DNA from: Pantoea cypripedii
GTDB taxonomy: Bacteria > Pseudomonadota > Gammaproteobacteria > Enterobacterales > Enterobacteriaceae
DNA length: 64,000 bases
Direction: 5' to 3'
Assembly (NCBI RefSeq): GCF_002095535.1
Contig: NZ_MLJI01000001.1
Location: 2,531,832 to 2,595,831 of the forward strand
The position numbers and the translations under genes were made by a program. Under the pieces are notes generated by a model. The model made no database searches. It was not told the DNA's origin and was given only the letters and a program-made list of their open reading frames with translations. Positions 45,243 through 54,114 of this stretch are shown piece after piece. Position 1 is the stretch's first letter, and the number at the start of each line of letters is the position of its first letter.

Positions 45243-46127
45243 TTAATGACCGTTCAGCGCAACATCAATAGTTTTCAATACCTGATGCAGTTGAGCAGCA
45301 TCAACCTGACCCGGCGCTGAAGGCGTGCCCAACATACCGAAAGTCAAATCGTCGCCAAACACTTCACCGGACAAGCGTGAAACGGCACCCAGGCCGCCCA
45401 TCGACATGGTCAGCAGCGGTTTGCGTGAATATTGATTACGAATCTGCGCAGTCGCATCGATCAATTTCACCACATCACCGGAATCATGCGGCATCACCGC
45501 GATTTTCAGGATATCGGCACCCATGCTGTCTTGTTTACGCAGACGGGCGACGATCTCACTGGTTGATGGGGTTTTGTGGAAATCATGGCTGGACATCACC
45601 ACTTTAATCCCCGCCTGGTGGGCCGCAGTCACCACCTGATGAATCACCGCTGGATCGCGGAACATTTCCACATCAAGAATATCGATGAAATGGTCTTTAA
45701 TCAGCGCCAGATATAACTTGCCATAATCCTTATCGCTGATGGCTTTCGCGCCACCTTCGGATTGAGTACGGAAAGTCAGGATTAACGGTTTACCTTGTAC
45801 GTCTGCGGCAACCTGTTTACCGAGCGCACCGACCTGGGCGGCGTCAGTGGCAAAATTCAGGTAATCAATACGATATTCAATCAAATCGGCATCCGGGTTG
45901 GCACCGATGGCTTTCGCCTGTGCCAAAACCTGGTCGGCTGTCGCACCCGTGGTCGGAATGATGACTTTCGGCATGCCTTCGCCAATCGCAGTCTGGCGGA
46001 TAACAATCGGTTCTGCGTGACGCACGCTAACTGCGGCTGCAGGTGCGCTGGTGGCAGCGATGGCGTTGGTGACGCCCGGCAAGGCCAGCAGCAGAGAAAT
46101 CGCTAATACATTTTTACGCAAGTTCAT
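45243..46127 (-). CDS. quiB: Exported type I 3-dehydroquinate dehydratase (QuiB-like)
   Basis: 294-residue class I dehydroquinase carrying a Sec signal peptide (MNLRKNVLAISLLLALPGVT with NAIA). It converts 3-dehydroquinate to 3-dehydroshikimate. The Schiff-base lysine is in ADILKIAVMP and the catalytic His is in MSSHDFHKTP. The substrate-binding GEVFGDDLTFG and SAPGQ are intact. The biosynthetic AroD is cytoplasmic; export marks this as a catabolic enzyme, as in the Acinetobacter quinate pathway. Start 46127 follows AGGAAC. Confidence 0.88.
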   Translation of the reverse strand: MNLRKNVLAISLLLALPGVTNAIAATSAPAAAVSVRHAEPIVIRQTAIGEGMPKVIIPTTGATADQVLAQAKAIGANPDADLIEYRIDYLNFATDAAQVGALGKQVAADVQGKPLILTFRTQSEGGAKAISDKDYGKLYLALIKDHFIDILDVEMFRDPAVIHQVVTAAHQAGIKVVMSSHDFHKTPSTSEIVARLRKQDSMGADILKIAVMPHDSGDVVKLIDATAQIRNQYSRKPLLTMSMGGLGAVSRLSGEVFGDDLTFGMLGTPSAPGQVDAAQLHQVLKTIDVALNGH

Positions 46128-46266
46128 GGGTTGTTCCTGTTTCGCTAAAGACACACCTGACAGGATGAGAGCGGCACGAATGCCGTCTCTTTCCGGTCGG
46201 ATTATTTTTTTAATTTCAGGTGAATGCTGTCAGGTAATGCGATGTCGAGGCTTATCCAGGAAAGAG

Positions 46267-47808
46267 TTATTGCATCGGGGCTGGCTTACTTAAAGGTGAA
46301 GTTGCTCCGTCATTGGTGGTGGCTGTCGAGGTTACATTCGCAACCTGCAAATCAGCGCTTAGCGGAGTCTGATAGTGAATGGTGCCATTGCCTTGCGCAT
46401 TAATTGCCACCATTTCATAACCAAGGAAATGTTCAGCTTCATCCATGGTCGGCTTGCTGTTGGAGAAGAACTCAATACGGTATTCGGTATTGGCTTCACC
46501 TTTCACATTACCGTCTACGGTCAGCGTGTTCTGGTTACGGACGACACGGGTAATAGCCGGGGCGTGCTGGTCTTTATTCGGAGTCGGTTCACAACCGGCA
46601 ACGTTGCCATCAATAGCGCAGATTTTTTCCAGTTTGCTGGTGTCATCGCTGATACCACCACCACGATTACCGATAAAGGCCGCATGTTCCAGACCGGGCA
46701 CATTAAATACAATCGCTCCGGCATAACCCGGCAGGCAACTACCACCGGCAAAGCAACGTTTAATTTCTTTACCGTTGTCGACCATAATATTTTCAGTGAT
46801 CCGGTTTACCGCAGGTCCGGTAATACGGTTAATACCAAAGCTGCCATCTTTACCCGGCGCACCCTGCGGACGAACAGATACGGCCACGCGGTTACCGGTC
46901 ATAATATTCCCCGCCACCACATTGCCGGTACCACTTAAGGTGACTGCGGAAGAAAGATTGGTGAAGGTATTATCAGCAATATAGTTACGATTACCCCAGT
47001 TCAGCTGGACCCCGTCGGAATAATTTTCAAAGTGGTTATGAATCACTTCGTTGTCATTACCCCATAACATTTCCAGGCCCTGCGACGGTTCCTGATTGTG
47101 TACGCTATCCGTGGTGACAAAGTTATCCGCAATCAGATTGAATGAAGCGCCACGGGTGGCTTCCATTGCATCGCCATTGTTAATAAAGGTATTGCGGATA
47201 ATTTTATTACGTTCGGTGGTGGTTGCCGTGGAGTTGCCTTTACCATCATCGCCGGTCATCATAATACCGGCACCGCCGTGGTTACCGACAATACGGTTAT
47301 CTTCAATGACGTTATTTTTGGCGCGATTGATCAGGATGCCGATACAGAAATTACGCACCTCTACCCCTTGCAGGGTGACATCATGAGTATCGCGCAGCAC
47401 CAGACCCGGCATGGTGGTGGTACGGACATTCGCACCATACTGGCCGCTGACGGCTCCCGGACAGGATCGCGGATCGACGCCTTTAATGTAACCCGAGCCG
47501 TCAATAGCCACATAGCTGCCATTTTTGAGGAAATCGCTGTTAATAATATCCACCGGTCCTTTAATTTCCGGCAGCGGTTTATTGGGTTTAATAATCAGTG
47601 GCTGGTTGTTAGTGGAATGTAATTCGATGCGATAATGACCAGGATTTTGATTATTCTTTTCCAGTGCCCAACGCAGCGTACCATTGCTGCCATCGTCAGC
47701 CGGAGAAGTCACCTGTAGCACTTCAAGACCCTGTGTTGCGTTATCCGCTGCGTATGATGCCAATGGCAATAGCAAAGCTATTGCGCAAGTAATTTTATTT
47801 TTAATCAT
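46267..47808 (-). CDS. Exported right-handed beta-helix protein, probable QuiC-like dehydroshikimate dehydratase
   Basis: 513 residues with a signal peptide (ending SYA). The N-terminal motif VTSPADDGSNGTLRWALEKN is a CSLREA-like cap, followed by parallel beta-helix coils (NVIEDNRIVGNHGGAGIMMT, then DNEVIHNHFENYSDGVQLNW). A beta-rich C-terminal domain closes the protein. Its place next to an exported dehydroquinase and an OprB porin suggests the periplasmic 3-dehydroshikimate dehydratase of the Acinetobacter QuiC type, which would yield protocatechuate. The alternative is a polysaccharide-acting beta-helix protein. Confidence 0.7.
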   Translation of the reverse strand: MIKNKITCAIALLLPLASYAADNATQGLEVLQVTSPADDGSNGTLRWALEKNNQNPGHYRIELHSTNNQPLIIKPNKPLPEIKGPVDIINSDFLKNGSYVAIDGSGYIKGVDPRSCPGAVSGQYGANVRTTTMPGLVLRDTHDVTLQGVEVRNFCIGILINRAKNNVIEDNRIVGNHGGAGIMMTGDDGKGNSTATTTERNKIIRNTFINNGDAMEATRGASFNLIADNFVTTDSVHNQEPSQGLEMLWGNDNEVIHNHFENYSDGVQLNWGNRNYIADNTFTNLSSAVTLSGTGNVVAGNIMTGNRVAVSVRPQGAPGKDGSFGINRITGPAVNRITENIMVDNGKEIKRCFAGGSCLPGYAGAIVFNVPGLEHAAFIGNRGGGISDDTSKLEKICAIDGNVAGCEPTPNKDQHAPAITRVVRNQNTLTVDGNVKGEANTEYRIEFFSNSKPTMDEAEHFLGYEMVAINAQGNGTIHYQTPLSADLQVANVTSTATTNDGATSPLSKPAPMQ

Positions 47809-47916
47809 GATAAATTCCGATCTTGCTTAAGATGCCGGAAAGTGAAGCATCCGTTTCCGGCCCCTGGATTTATAACAATTGCATCTCATTCTTAACCTGT
47901 TATTTACCCTCCCTGA

Positions 47917-48636
47917 TTAAAAGAAACTGGTCCACAACGACGAAATCGGCATGGCTAAAACCAGCGCAGGTAACATATTTGCCACCGGGAAGATTTTAAT
48001 GCCGCAAATACGGAAGCCAGTAGCGAACATTAATACGCCGCCTACCGCTGAGAAGTCCGCCTGCATCGCTGGGGTGGTCAGCGGTAAAATAAATACCGCG
48101 CCATAAGCCAGCAGCAACTGAATAATTAACTGTGGCACCGCCACCACTGCCACGGCAAAACCCAGTGACGTGGCAAAGATCGCCGCAGTGAACAGATCAA
48201 GGAACGATTTCGCAATCAGGACGCTGGTATCGCCGGTCATGCCTTCGTGCATTGAACCAAATATCCCGGTGCCGCTGGCGCAAAACAGCACGATAATCGC
48301 CACATAGCTTTGCAGAAATTGCTCCTGCGATTCCTGATCCTGCGCACCTGAACTGACAAACATCTCCACCAGCCCACGTGCCTTGCTGCCCAGCTTACCG
48401 ATGCCTTTTTCGAGATAACACAACTCACCGAGCAGTGCGCCAAGGATTACCGATAGCACCATCACCGGCATATGGCTGACTTTCACCACCAGCACAATCC
48501 CCATACACATTGAGGCTGCGCCGAAGATCAGCGGCATGGAGGTTCTGATACGCTCGGGCAAGCGCGAACTGAGCAGCGCACCGACAATGCCGCCAATCAG
48601 GACGGCAGAGCCATTGATATAGGGTCCAATAATCAC
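47917..48636 (-). CDS. DUF554 membrane protein
   Basis: 239-residue polytopic inner-membrane protein (about seven hydrophobic segments), with the DUF554 start [20 protein letters not shown]. The E. coli relative is YqgA; function unknown. It overlaps the UbiX-like gene by 4 bases, so it is part of the decarboxylase operon and may carry the substrate or product. A hairpin (47834-47861) lies between it and the beta-helix gene. Confidence 0.88.
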   Translation of the reverse strand: MIIGPYINGSAVLIGGIVGALLSSRLPERIRTSMPLIFGAASMCMGIVLVVKVSHMPVMVLSVILGALLGELCYLEKGIGKLGSKARGLVEMFVSSGAQDQESQEQFLQSYVAIIVLFCASGTGIFGSMHEGMTGDTSVLIAKSFLDLFTAAIFATSLGFAVAVVAVPQLIIQLLLAYGAVFILPLTTPAMQADFSAVGGVLMFATGFRICGIKIFPVANMLPALVLAMPISSLWTSFF

Positions 48637-49253
48637 GATTTATTACTCCTGGTCATTAAAGTCACGTCTTCTCCCCAGCGCGGCAGATCGGCACAATCCA
48701 GATCCATCAGCCCCAGAGCGCGTGCAACGCTATGCGCAATAATCTCTTCCACACTTTGCGGCCTGGCATAGAGCGCAGGCACCGGCGGGAAAACAATCGC
48801 GCCGGATTCGGTCGCCTGTTGCATATTGCGGATATGTCCCAGATGGAGCGGGGTTTCCCGCACCATCAGGACCAGCCTGCGCCGCTCTTTTAATACCACA
48901 TCAGCAGCACGCGTCAGCAGATTGTCGGTCAGGCCGTTGGCGATAGCCGCCAGGGTATGCATCGAACAGGGCGCCACCAGCATGCCGAGGGTGCGGAATG
49001 AACCGCTGGCGATCGCCGCCCCTACGGCACGGATGGGATAAACCACATCGGCTAACTCCGCCACATCCTCTGCGCTGAGGTCGGTTTCATGTTCACGATT
49101 AAGATGCCCCGCCGGAGAGATCACCAGATGGCTCTCCACATCCAGCTGACGTAAATAGCGCAATGCCTGTACGCCATAAGAAAAACCGGAGGCACCGCTA
49201 ATGCCCACAATCACCCGAGGTTTACCACTGTTACGAACTACAGACCCTGACAT
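48633..49253 (-). CDS. UbiX/Pad1-like flavin prenyltransferase
   Basis: 206-residue flavin prenyltransferase that makes the prenylated FMN cofactor of UbiD enzymes. Signatures are [40 protein letters not shown], and [16 protein letters not shown]. It overlaps the ubiD-like gene by 16 bases. Confidence 0.9.
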   Translation of the reverse strand: MSGSVVRNSGKPRVIVGISGASGFSYGVQALRYLRQLDVESHLVISPAGHLNREHETDLSAEDVAELADVVYPIRAVGAAIASGSFRTLGMLVAPCSMHTLAAIANGLTDNLLTRAADVVLKERRRLVLMVRETPLHLGHIRNMQQATESGAIVFPPVPALYARPQSVEEIIAHSVARALGLMDLDCADLPRWGEDVTLMTRSNKS

Positions 49254-50749
49254 GCTGCCTCCTTATTTTTGTTAAAACCTGGGATAAAGCGATTTACATC
49301 CACTTCGAGAAATTCGCTGCGGTGGAAATTGGCTTTCAGGTGATAAGGCACGGTGCAGTCAAAAATCGTTTTGCAGGCAATACCGTGATCGCGTACCGAT
49401 GGGCTGTAAGCCGGATCGGAAGACGGATCGAGCGGATGGCAGCGTACGCCAGGGATAAACACGGTATCCACATCGCCCTGGTAGCGGGTGGTCATCGCCC
49501 AGACGACGTCGTTGATATCGAACACATCCACGTCTTCATCCACCAGCATCACATGTTTCAGTTCGGAGAAGGCAGAGAAAGCCAGCAGAGCCGCCTGGCG
49601 CTGACGTCCTTCATCAGCCGGAGTGCGTTTTTTCACCTGCAACACCGCCAGATATTTGCCGGTACCCGGAGTCGGGCAATGCACGGTCTGCACAAAACCA
49701 GGCAGCGCGCGTTCAACCATTTGCAGGATACTGGCTTCGGTCGGGATACCGGCCATGTTGGTGTGTTCATCGCTTGGGCCGATACAGGTTTGCAGAATCG
49801 GAGAACGACGATGGGTGATAGCTTTCACTTTAATCACCGGAACTTCGGCCTGGGCTGCACCGGTATAACCGGGGAATTCAGGCATCGCTTTGCCGGAGTT
49901 GGTGTTCTGGTCTTCACGTACCCGCACGCCTGGCAGCAATTCGCCTTCAATCACCACTTCAGCATTGGCAATGGCGCGTGCATTTACGGTCACACATTCG
50001 GTTAATTCAACCGCCTGGTTGCGCAGGCTACCGGCGATGGACAGCTCATCAAAGCCCAGCGGCGTTGTTGGCGGCTCAAAGCAGGCACCAATCTCAATCG
50101 CTGGATCGACACCGATGCTGATAGAAATCGGCAGCGGTTTACCGGCGGCTTCCGCTTTCTGACGGAAGGTATCCAGATGGCGGCCCGGCACGAAATACAT
50201 CGAGATTTCGTCTTTGCTCTGCACGCATAAACGGTGAATGGTGACGTCGTGCTCGCCGGTTTCAGGGTCGGCGGCATAACACATACCCAGAGTGAAATAG
50301 GGACCGGCATCTTCCGGGGTATTGGTCGGCGCAGGCAGAATTTTCAGGATATCGAAATTCGGATCGGTGGCCAGATGAACCACTTCCTGGCAGGCTGCCT
50401 GTTCGCGTGGGATGACAATCGGCGCGATCGGGTTAGCAACGGAATCTTTCAACATAAACGCCAGGTTTTCCGGCGTGGTACCAAACAGGCGTGCCACACG
50501 TTTACGTGAAGAAAGCAGGCCAATCAGCACCCGCATATCGTTATAGCCTTTGATTTTGTTGAAAATCATAGCCGGACCGATTTGCGTTGGGCGTTTCACG
50601 GTACCGTGCGCACCAACATAGCGGTAAACCCCGGATAACTCCGCAATCGGGTCTACTGGTTCATCGGTGTAGATCAATTCATCATCGTACTGGCTTAACA
50701 CTTCCAGTGCGGAACGCAAATCGGTGACTTTCGTTTGCTTAACAGACAT
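49238..50749 (-). CDS. UbiD-family gallate/protocatechuate decarboxylase
   Basis: 503-residue UbiD-family decarboxylase. Segments [40 protein letters not shown] and [20 protein letters not shown] match the gallate decarboxylase LpdC/AroY branch rather than UbiD of ubiquinone synthesis. Expected reactions are gallate to pyrogallol or protocatechuate to catechol. Start MSVKQTKV at 50749 is preferred to the longer frame. It is first in the operon and divergent from a LysR gene. Protocatechuate from the quiB/quiC products is the likely substrate. Confidence 0.85.
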   Translation of the reverse strand: MSVKQTKVTDLRSALEVLSQYDDELIYTDEPVDPIAELSGVYRYVGAHGTVKRPTQIGPAMIFNKIKGYNDMRVLIGLLSSRKRVARLFGTTPENLAFMLKDSVANPIAPIVIPREQAACQEVVHLATDPNFDILKILPAPTNTPEDAGPYFTLGMCYAADPETGEHDVTIHRLCVQSKDEISMYFVPGRHLDTFRQKAEAAGKPLPISISIGVDPAIEIGACFEPPTTPLGFDELSIAGSLRNQAVELTECVTVNARAIANAEVVIEGELLPGVRVREDQNTNSGKAMPEFPGYTGAAQAEVPVIKVKAITHRRSPILQTCIGPSDEHTNMAGIPTEASILQMVERALPGFVQTVHCPTPGTGKYLAVLQVKKRTPADEGRQRQAALLAFSAFSELKHVMLVDEDVDVFDINDVVWAMTTRYQGDVDTVFIPGVRCHPLDPSSDPAYSPSVRDHGIACKTIFDCTVPYHLKANFHRSEFLEVDVNRFIPGFNKNKEAACQGL

Positions 50750-50889
50750 CTCAATGTCCCTCTTAGTCGTGGTAATCGGTGATGCAGCGGCGCAGACAAA
50801 CGCAGGCACACCTTGAGAACAACAGGAGTGAATTCAGTGGCATAGAACCGGCACCTCCCGTCGTTGCCCCCACAGTTTTAGAGGATCGG

Positions 50890-50940
50890 TGATAAGAGTC
50901 CAATAATAATACCGGCGGTTTTGATAAGGAGTTATTATCA
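50890..50940 (+). promoter_or_regulatory. LysR-type operator pair
   Basis: A palindrome TGATAA-N7-TTATCA (50922-50940), with the T-N11-A form of LysR sites, and a related half-site TGATAAGAGTC (50890-50900) lie 32 bases apart, about three helical turns. They sit between the divergent ubiD-like and lysR genes, as expected for inducer-dependent activation and autoregulation. Confidence 0.65.
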
Positions 50941-50961
50941 GGAAAAATCAGGAGAGAACCG

Positions 50962-51849
50962 ATGGATTACCGGCATTTACACGCATTCGTGGTACTGGCG
51001 GAGGAGCTGCATTTTGGCAAGGCGGCACTGCGCCTCAACATCGCCCAACCGGCGTTAAGTCAATACATTAAGGCGCTGGAAAAGGAGCTGGAATTCGAGC
51101 TATTCACCCGTGACAGGCGGCATGTGGCGCTGACTTTTGAAGGCGAACAGCTGGTGGAAGAAGCGCGCATTGCATCAAGTCACTACGTTAAGTTTCGCGA
51201 CAATGCCCGCAGCCTGCGCCTGGGTTATCGTGGGCAGATCAAGCTCGGTTACGTTGGGTCTTCCATCCTCGATCCGGCGCTCACACTGTTAATTAATGGT
51301 TATCGTAAGCGGAAACCGGACATCGATATCGTGATTGAAGAACGTAATGTTCACGAACAACTTACACTTTTGTTAACTAATCAAATAGATGTCGCGTTGG
51401 TTCGTTCACCGGTGCCACGATATGATCATCTGGCCTATCTCGATCTTGCCACCCGCCCGCTGATTGCGGTGCTGCCGCGCAGCCATGCGCTGGCCTGCCA
51501 GCCGCGTATTGCGTTAGCGCAACTTGCTACTGAACCGTTTTTGATGCAGGAAGACCCGCCAGGCGTCGGGCTGGGCTGGTCGGCACTGAACGCCTGCCAG
51601 CAGGCAGGATTTGTGCCGCAAAAAATCCAGCCGACCCGTGATGTCTCGGTGGCCATTGGTCTGGTTTCGATGGGAATGGGGGTGACGCTGGTACCTGAGA
51701 CCCAGCGTTCGGTGATGATACCGGACGTCAGCTACTGCTTTTTGCAGGATCAGCACGCCACCTCCACGCTGACCATGAGCTGGCAGCAGGAGATAAAAAA
51801 TAAGGCATTACATGATTTTATCCAGTTTGCCCGCGAGCTGACGCAGTAG
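50962..51849 (+). CDS. LysR-family regulator of the decarboxylase cluster
   Basis: 295 residues: N-terminal winged HTH (MDYRHLHAFVVLAEELHFGK, AQPALSQYIKALEKELEFEL) and a periplasmic-binding-like effector domain. AGGAGAG precedes the ATG. Its divergent position implies control of the ubiD-ubiX-DUF554 operon by an aromatic acid inducer (inferred). Confidence 0.92.
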   Translation: MDYRHLHAFVVLAEELHFGKAALRLNIAQPALSQYIKALEKELEFELFTRDRRHVALTFEGEQLVEEARIASSHYVKFRDNARSLRLGYRGQIKLGYVGSSILDPALTLLINGYRKRKPDIDIVIEERNVHEQLTLLLTNQIDVALVRSPVPRYDHLAYLDLATRPLIAVLPRSHALACQPRIALAQLATEPFLMQEDPPGVGLGWSALNACQQAGFVPQKIQPTRDVSVAIGLVSMGMGVTLVPETQRSVMIPDVSYCFLQDQHATSTLTMSWQQEIKNKALHDFIQFARELTQ

Positions 51850-52755
51850 TCAGGCATTCAGCAATTGTTCAAGCGACAGCGTTGCGCCGCCACACACCAC
51901 CACCAGCGGGTTGCGATAAGGCTGCATCACCGCTTTTTGCTGGTATAAACAGGCCAGGCTCGCCCCACAGGCAGGTTCGGTTAGCACCCGATGGTCATCG
52001 ATAAACAGGCGACAGGCACGCAATGCCTCTTCATCTGTCACCACTTCGCTGATCACCGGATGCTCCCCGGCAAGTTTTACTGCCTGGTCGCAGACCTTTT
52101 TCGCGCCGAGGCTGGTGGCAACCGTGTTGATGCGGTCGATTTCAACCGCGTGCCCTGCCCTGATGGCCGCGTGAAACGATGCTGCACCTGCCGTTTCCAC
52201 CGCAATCACCGGCACATCCGGCAAACCGTTGCGCTGTAAGCCCGCAATAACACCGGATAACAAACCACCTCCACCCACCGACAGCACCACCGCATCGGGG
52301 TGCACACCGGCAGCCACTACCTCATCGACCAGCGAGGCATGTCCCTGCCACAGCAACGGATCATCAAAAGGATGAATAAAGGCATCGGTTGCGCTTAACA
52401 ACGATTGCGCATACTGGTTCGCTTCCTGCCAGGACACGCCATGGACGATCACCTCGGCCTGTTCCAGCCTGAGCAGTTCTCTGGCGCGGATGGGGGTGGA
52501 CTCCGGCACGATAACCGTCACCGGGATGCCCAGAGTTCGGCCTGCGTACGCCACCGCCAGCCCGGCATTACCGCCGGAGGACGAGATAAAACGACGCGCG
52601 CCCTGCTGAACATAGTGATGACAAGCCAGACCCACTCCTCTGATCTTAAATGAACCCGAGGGTTGCAGCGCATCCATCTTTAACCAGACCTGGCTGCCGG
52701 TAAGCTGGCTCAGAGGGCGGGAATTCAACAATGGCGTGTTGAGGTGTAATGGCAT
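51850..52755 (-). CDS. PLP-dependent serine/threonine dehydratase
   Basis: 301-residue fold-type II PLP enzyme, of the mammalian SDS-like serine dehydratase branch. The cofactor lysine is in LQPSGSFKIRG, the substrate loop is SSSGGNAGLA, and the phosphate-binding loop is SVGGGGLLSG. It deaminates L-serine or L-threonine to pyruvate or 2-oxobutyrate via an enamine. It starts 1 base after the ridA-like gene. Confidence 0.88.
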   Translation of the reverse strand: MPLHLNTPLLNSRPLSQLTGSQVWLKMDALQPSGSFKIRGVGLACHHYVQQGARRFISSSGGNAGLAVAYAGRTLGIPVTVIVPESTPIRARELLRLEQAEVIVHGVSWQEANQYAQSLLSATDAFIHPFDDPLLWQGHASLVDEVVAAGVHPDAVVLSVGGGGLLSGVIAGLQRNGLPDVPVIAVETAGAASFHAAIRAGHAVEIDRINTVATSLGAKKVCDQAVKLAGEHPVISEVVTDEEALRACRLFIDDHRVLTEPACGASLACLYQQKAVMQPYRNPLVVVCGGATLSLEQLLNA

Positions 52756-52756
52756 G

Positions 52757-53152
52757 TTAACTCACCTGTTCTGCTAAGGTTTTTTGGGCGACGGCCTGCA
52801 CTTCGATTTCTACATCCAGATCAAAAGCCAGCTTGCTGCTGACCACCGAACGGGCTGGATAACCATGCTCGAACCACTTTGCATATTCCTGATTAAATTC
52901 AGCGAAATGCTTCATGTCTGACAACCAGACCGTAACCTTAAAAATACTCTCCAGACTGGATCCCAGCGCTACCAATGTGTGCCGGATACTGGCAAGAATA
53001 TTGGCGGTCTGCGTGGCAATATCGCCGTACAGCGGCTCTGCATGTGCCGTCATCGACACCTGGCCGGAAAGATAAAGCACACCGTTGGTTTCAGTCGCCG
53101 CCGCAAAAGGAAACGGCAGGTTGCTGGCATAATTTTTAACTGCCTGATTCAT
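52757..53152 (-). CDS. RidA/YjgF-family enamine/imine deaminase
   Basis: 131-residue RidA-family protein. LYLSGQVSM, the SLESIFKVTVWLSDMKHFAE stretch and PARSVVSSKLAFDLDVEIEV are typical. RidA hydrolyses the 2-aminoacrylate released by serine dehydratases, so its coupling with the dehydratase is functionally coherent. The conserved catalytic Arg is present in PARSVV. Start at MNQAVKN, GGGGGA upstream. Confidence 0.9.
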   Translation of the reverse strand: MNQAVKNYASNLPFPFAAATETNGVLYLSGQVSMTAHAEPLYGDIATQTANILASIRHTLVALGSSLESIFKVTVWLSDMKHFAEFNQEYAKWFEHGYPARSVVSSKLAFDLDVEIEVQAVAQKTLAEQVS

Positions 53153-53204
53153 GATTCCCCCCGAATGCACAGGCTAAGTGGATAACCTAAAATAACAACG
53201 AAAA

Positions 53205-53230
53205 GTTGAAATATCAACATTCAGTTGAAT
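53205..53230. promoter_or_regulatory. GTTGAA repeats in a divergent control region
   Basis: GTTGAAATATCAAC (53205-53218) and GTTGAA (53224-53229) lie upstream of the ridA-like gene, and an inverted copy TTTCAAC is at 53313-53319, next to the regulator gene promoter. They could be binding sites of the DauR-type regulator. Confidence 0.35.
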
Positions 53231-53244
53231 CTATCGCAAAAGCC

Positions 53245-53296
53245 GTAGCGGCGCGATTTATCGCGCAAGCCCTTGCGCGATAAATCGCGCCGCTAC
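53245..53296. repeat. Dispersed palindromic repeat, copy 2 (perfect)
   Basis: Two 25-base arms (53245-53269 and 53272-53296) are perfectly complementary with a 2-base centre CC. The arm contains GTAGCGGCGCGATTTATC, as in the copy at 23551. It lies inside the divergent control region between the ridA-like gene and the regulator. Confidence 0.85.
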
Positions 53297-53371
53297 AGCA
53301 CTCATGTTTATATTTCAACAAATTGTTTATACTCGCAGGCAAAATTTGCTCTTACACCATGAGTTTGGCGC

Positions 53372-54046
53372 ATGACAGACGATCACGAAAAATCACGCCT
53401 GATACAGCAACTGAGTGCAGTTATGGATGCCTTTGCTTCGGTCTCAGGTCATCATGTTGAGGTGGTACTTCACGATCTCACCCAGCCTGAATCCTCCGTG
53501 GTAAAAATCATCAATGGTCATGTCTCCGGCAGAAAGCCCGGCAGTTCCCTGCTGGATGGCCCGGAGAATGATCGCGGATTTCTCGGCCTGCTGAATCTGG
53601 ATGCCCTGCCGTCCAGCACTGAACCCGCAGTTTTTCCCAATTACCCGACCGCAAGTTTGCAGGGCACCCCGCTGCGGAGTTCAACCGCATTGTTTAAAGA
53701 TGAAAACGGCAAACCCGCACTGGCGCTGTGTTTCAACGCTGACAATCATGCGATAGAGGCGGCGCGCGATGCGCTGGCTATGCTCCTTCCGCAGAGCAGC
53801 AGCAAAGATGAGGGCGAAGCCGGGCTGGAAGAAAAGATGGATGAGATCATCCGCAGCTGTATCCCTCCAACCGGGCAGCTCAGAACCGGCACCAGTAAAA
53901 AAGAGAAAGTTGAAATCGTGCGGCAGATGCAGAACAAGGGAATGTTTATTGTGCGCGGTGGTGTGGAAAAGGCGGCTAAAGTGCTCGGTGTCACCCGCTA
54001 CACCATTTACAACTATCTGGATGAAATCAAAAAGAAGAGTGCGTAA
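53372..54046 (+). CDS. YheO/DauR-family transcriptional regulator
   Basis: 224 residues. N-terminal YheO-like PAS domain (HHVEVVLHDLTQPESSVVKI and SLLDGPENDRGFLGLL) and C-terminal DauR-type HTH (RGGVEKAAKVLGVTRYTIYN). DauR represses D-arginine catabolism in Pseudomonas; here the divergent dehydratase/RidA pair is the probable target. The ligand is unknown. Confidence 0.85.
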   Translation: MTDDHEKSRLIQQLSAVMDAFASVSGHHVEVVLHDLTQPESSVVKIINGHVSGRKPGSSLLDGPENDRGFLGLLNLDALPSSTEPAVFPNYPTASLQGTPLRSSTALFKDENGKPALALCFNADNHAIEAARDALAMLLPQSSSKDEGEAGLEEKMDEIIRSCIPPTGQLRTGTSKKEKVEIVRQMQNKGMFIVRGGVEKAAKVLGVTRYTIYNYLDEIKKKSA

Positions 54047-54114
54047 CGCCTGAAGTAAAGTTTGCCTGCCTGCCGCCGATATAACGGAGAGAATCCATCA
54101 ATCAGGGAATAATG

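Noticed and set aside
49238..50749. Ubiquinone biosynthesis UbiD
   Set aside because: Sequence segments match the gallate/protocatechuate decarboxylase branch, and the operon has its own UbiX and LysR regulator.
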